Below are positions 62,253 through 64,000 of a stretch of DNA of 64,000 nt, one piece after another. Each line of letters begins with the position of its first letter. Position 1 is the stretch's first letter. Source of the DNA: an uncultured bacterium (GTDB lineage: Bacteria; Bacillota; Clostridia; Lachnospirales; Lachnospiraceae). The stretch is taken from the NCBI GenBank assembly GCA_905214875.1, contig CAJMNR010000001.1, positions 124,001 through 188,000 of the forward strand. Direction: 5' to 3'. Both the position numbers and the translations under genes were made by a program. Below the pieces are notes generated by a model. That model was not told the DNA's origin and did not search any database. It was given only the letters and a program-made list of their open reading frames with translations.

Positions 62253-62294
62253 AGAAGGGTTTCTTAACAAAACGTAAGAAATCCTTCTATTTTG
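62253..62294 (+). terminator. Terminator of the SASP gene
   Basis: The arms AGAAGGGTTTCTTA/TAAGAAATCCTTCT (one G-T pair) are followed by ATTTT. Confidence 0.9.
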
Positions 62295-62367
62295 TATACG
62301 GGAAAATATAACCCCGTTCGGCTATAATAGGTTTCAAGAGGAAAACAGGAGGATATAAAAGGTAAGG

Positions 62368-63072
62368 ATGAATTCGTATAATATTTTAGTTGTAGAAGAT
62401 GAAAAAGAAATTGCAGAAGGAATTGCCATTTATTTAAAGAATCAGGGCTATCAAGTATTCAAGGCATACGATGGAGTGCAAGGCTTAGAAGTAATAGAGT
62501 CTGAAGAAATCCATCTTGCCATCGTGGATATCATGATGCCACGTATGGATGGAATCACTATGGTGATGAAGTTACGAGAAAACTATGATTTCCCAGTAAT
62601 CATGCTGTCAGCAAAATCCGAGGATATGGATAAAGTAACTGGATTAAATCTCGGTGCTGATGATTATATGACAAAGCCATTTAAGCCAATTGAATTGATT
62701 GCAAGAGTTAACTCTCAGCTAAGACGATATCAAAGATATCTCTCTATGGTAAATAAGGTAGAGAAGAATTCTAATGTATATCAAATTGGAGGCTTAGAAC
62801 TGAATACAGAAAGCATGGAACTTACTGTTGATGGTGAGCCTGTAAAGTTAACGCCAATGGAATTTAAAATCTTACAGCTTTTAATGAAGAATCCAAACCG
62901 GGTGTTTTCCGCAGAAGAAATTTATGAAAAGGTATGGAATGAAGTAGCGATTAATACGGATACGATTATGGTTCATATACGTAGAATCCGTGAAAAGATT
63001 GAGATTAATCCGAAACAGCCAAAATACTTAAAAGTCGTATGGGGGGTAGGATATAAAATTGAACGCCAATAG
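62368..63072 (+). CDS. OmpR/VanR-family response regulator
   Basis: A 234-residue regulator with acidic residues VEDEKEI, the phosphoacceptor in LAIVDIMMPRMDGI, Lys in MTKPFKPIE, and a winged helix PVKLTPMEFKILQLLMKNPN / MVHIRRIREKIE. It closely parallels the regulator at 41069 in length, C-terminal sequence and overlap with its kinase, so the two are probably paralogues. An AGGAGG lies 15-20 bases before the ATG, with GGTAAGG nearer. Confidence 0.95.
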   Translation: MNSYNILVVEDEKEIAEGIAIYLKNQGYQVFKAYDGVQGLEVIESEEIHLAIVDIMMPRMDGITMVMKLRENYDFPVIMLSAKSEDMDKVTGLNLGADDYMTKPFKPIELIARVNSQLRRYQRYLSMVNKVEKNSNVYQIGGLELNTESMELTVDGEPVKLTPMEFKILQLLMKNPNRVFSAEEIYEKVWNEVAINTDTIMVHIRRIREKIEINPKQPKYLKVVWGVGYKIERQ

Positions 63073-64000
63073 AGATGAAACAAAAGAAGTAAGAATTAAT
63101 TACAGATTGACTGCCATATTTGTTGCAATTATGATAGGAATCACCATTGCATTCTTAGCCATTTTTCCGACATTAGGAAAGAATGCAACAAGGCAATTTA
63201 ATGCATTTAATGATTCTGTATTTTTAGAGTATATCACCAATACCAATTATGTACTTTTAAATGAATCTCTCGGAGGAACCAAGGAAAAGAACGAATTAGA
63301 AAAGGACTACTTGGATCTTTCCAATATTGCAGAGGCAGATAAAGAGAAAGTTAAGTCTAAATTAAGTGCAAACATAGAAGATTGGAATGAGGAACTGGAA
63401 CAGAAATATAGAAATCTTGAGTATTATGCAGTAAATACAACAACAGGAAAGACGGTTACTAATAATGATTCACTAAAAGCAGCGCTTACCCAAGACGATA
63501 AGAACTCCCTCAGTAAGGACTATGATTTCTACGGAGTCATAGAAGTAAATGATGTCGGCGGAGTAAATCTGCTGTATTTAAAAGGTGCGGATGATACTGT
63601 GCTACAGCGTTATTTTCAAAATAGTAAAATAATGGAGGTTAGGGACTTTTTTAATACTTATAAGCCTATAACGGAAGAAGAATATATAGATGGCAAGGGT
63701 GAAGATTATCAGATAGATGACAACGGAAACTTTGTGTATGCTGCAAAAACAGATACGTATAGTAAGTCTTTCAGTAAGGCAAAAGAAGCTGTTCTTAAGC
63801 CGGTAACAAATATGAAATTTGTGTATGCAGTAAAATCAAGTCCTAAGTATTATGATAGAATTACCACTTTAGTAGAGATGGAAAAGGAACAATTTTATGA
63901 ATCTTTTACGACAGTTGCAATATTGACCATTATGGCTTTTATGGCATTTATCACAATGGTTGTACCATATAAAAAAGAACGTGAAATGGCTGCAAGTCGT
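63059..64000 (+). CDS. Sensor histidine kinase, cut by the window end
   Basis: 314 codons are visible from a TTG start that overlaps the regulator gene by 14 bases, and the frame is open to the window end. TM1 is at about residues 17-40 (TAIFVAIMIGITIAFLAIFP). An extracytoplasmic sensor of roughly 240 residues, rich in Lys and Asp, follows, then TM2 near 285-303 (VAILTIMAFMAFITMVV). HAMP, HisKA and ATPase domains should lie beyond the window. The gene order and overlap imply it is the partner of the regulator at 62368. Confidence 0.85.
   Translation, partial: MNANRDETKEVRINYRLTAIFVAIMIGITIAFLAIFPTLGKNATRQFNAFNDSVFLEYITNTNYVLLNESLGGTKEKNELEKDYLDLSNIAEADKEKVKSKLSANIEDWNEELEQKYRNLEYYAVNTTTGKTVTNNDSLKAALTQDDKNSLSKDYDFYGVIEVNDVGGVNLLYLKGADDTVLQRYFQNSKIMEVRDFFNTYKPITEEEYIDGKGEDYQIDDNGNFVYAAKTDTYSKSFSKAKEAVLKPVTNMKFVYAVKSSPKYYDRITTLVEMEKEQFYESFTTVAILTIMAFMAFITMVVPYKKEREMAASR

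Overview
The window is a low-GC, AT-rich Firmicute chromosome segment, most like a spore-forming member of the Lachnospiraceae (Clostridia). The reasons are the clostridial AddAB helicase-nuclease pair, an alpha/beta-type small acid-soluble spore protein, SpoIID-like and SleB-like cell-wall proteins, a T-box in front of pheST, a lysine riboswitch in front of dapAB, a c-di-GMP-I riboswitch, a Firmicute-type 6S RNA, strong AGGAGG ribosome binding sites and frequent TTG/GTG starts. I cannot name the species. Almost everything looks like core chromosome. There is no transposase, integrase, phage gene, tRNA, rRNA or CRISPR array.

Layout. 0-6 kb: envelope genes (beta-helix protein, GT2 glycosyltransferase, polyprenyl-phosphate sugar transferase, membrane-anchored serine hydrolase). 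6-8.5 kb: greA-lysS behind a consensus promoter. 8.5-11.4 kb: a repeat copy, then small accessory enzymes (racemase family, GNAT, TIM-barrel isomerase). 11.5-15.6 kb: a five-gene run around the c-di-AMP cyclase cdaA and cdaR, with two uncharacterised membrane proteins and an HPr-like protein. 15.8-24.5 kb: leuA, an MqsA-HTH/Panacea protein, typA with a DUF2156 protein, a two-OB-fold SSB, a corrinoid adenosyltransferase and a purine permease. 24.6-27 kb: lysine riboswitch, dapA, dapB. 27.4-32.2 kb: Gld-type ABC exporter with GldG-like and DUF4340 proteins. 32.5-36 kb: SpoIID-like protein and YihY. 36-40 kb: T-box, pheS, pheT. 40-44.2 kb: VanZ-like protein, small membrane protein, VanR/VanS-like pair, SleB-like hydrolase. 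44.2-49.5 kb: thrC, thioesterase, Ig-like protein, second two-component pair. 49.5-50.4 kb: an RNA island (6S RNA, c-di-GMP riboswitch, two tandem repeat copies). 50.5-54.3 kb: nadE, degV, small genes. 54.5-62.2 kb: addB, addA, SASP. 62.4-64 kb: third response regulator and a truncated sensor kinase.

The most unusual signal is a family of about 160-187 bp interspersed elements with six copies here: four close, one diverged and one degenerate. Each lies on the plus strand. Five of the six begin at, or one base after, the T-tract of an intrinsic terminator; the sixth abuts the terminal hairpin of the previous copy. Arm sequences differ between copies but keep their complementarity, which indicates a structured RNA or hairpin DNA element. 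Two copies follow riboswitch terminators (lysine and c-di-GMP), so they would be transcribed only when those switches read through. I do not recognise the family. Rfam and genome-wide searches would decide whether it is new.
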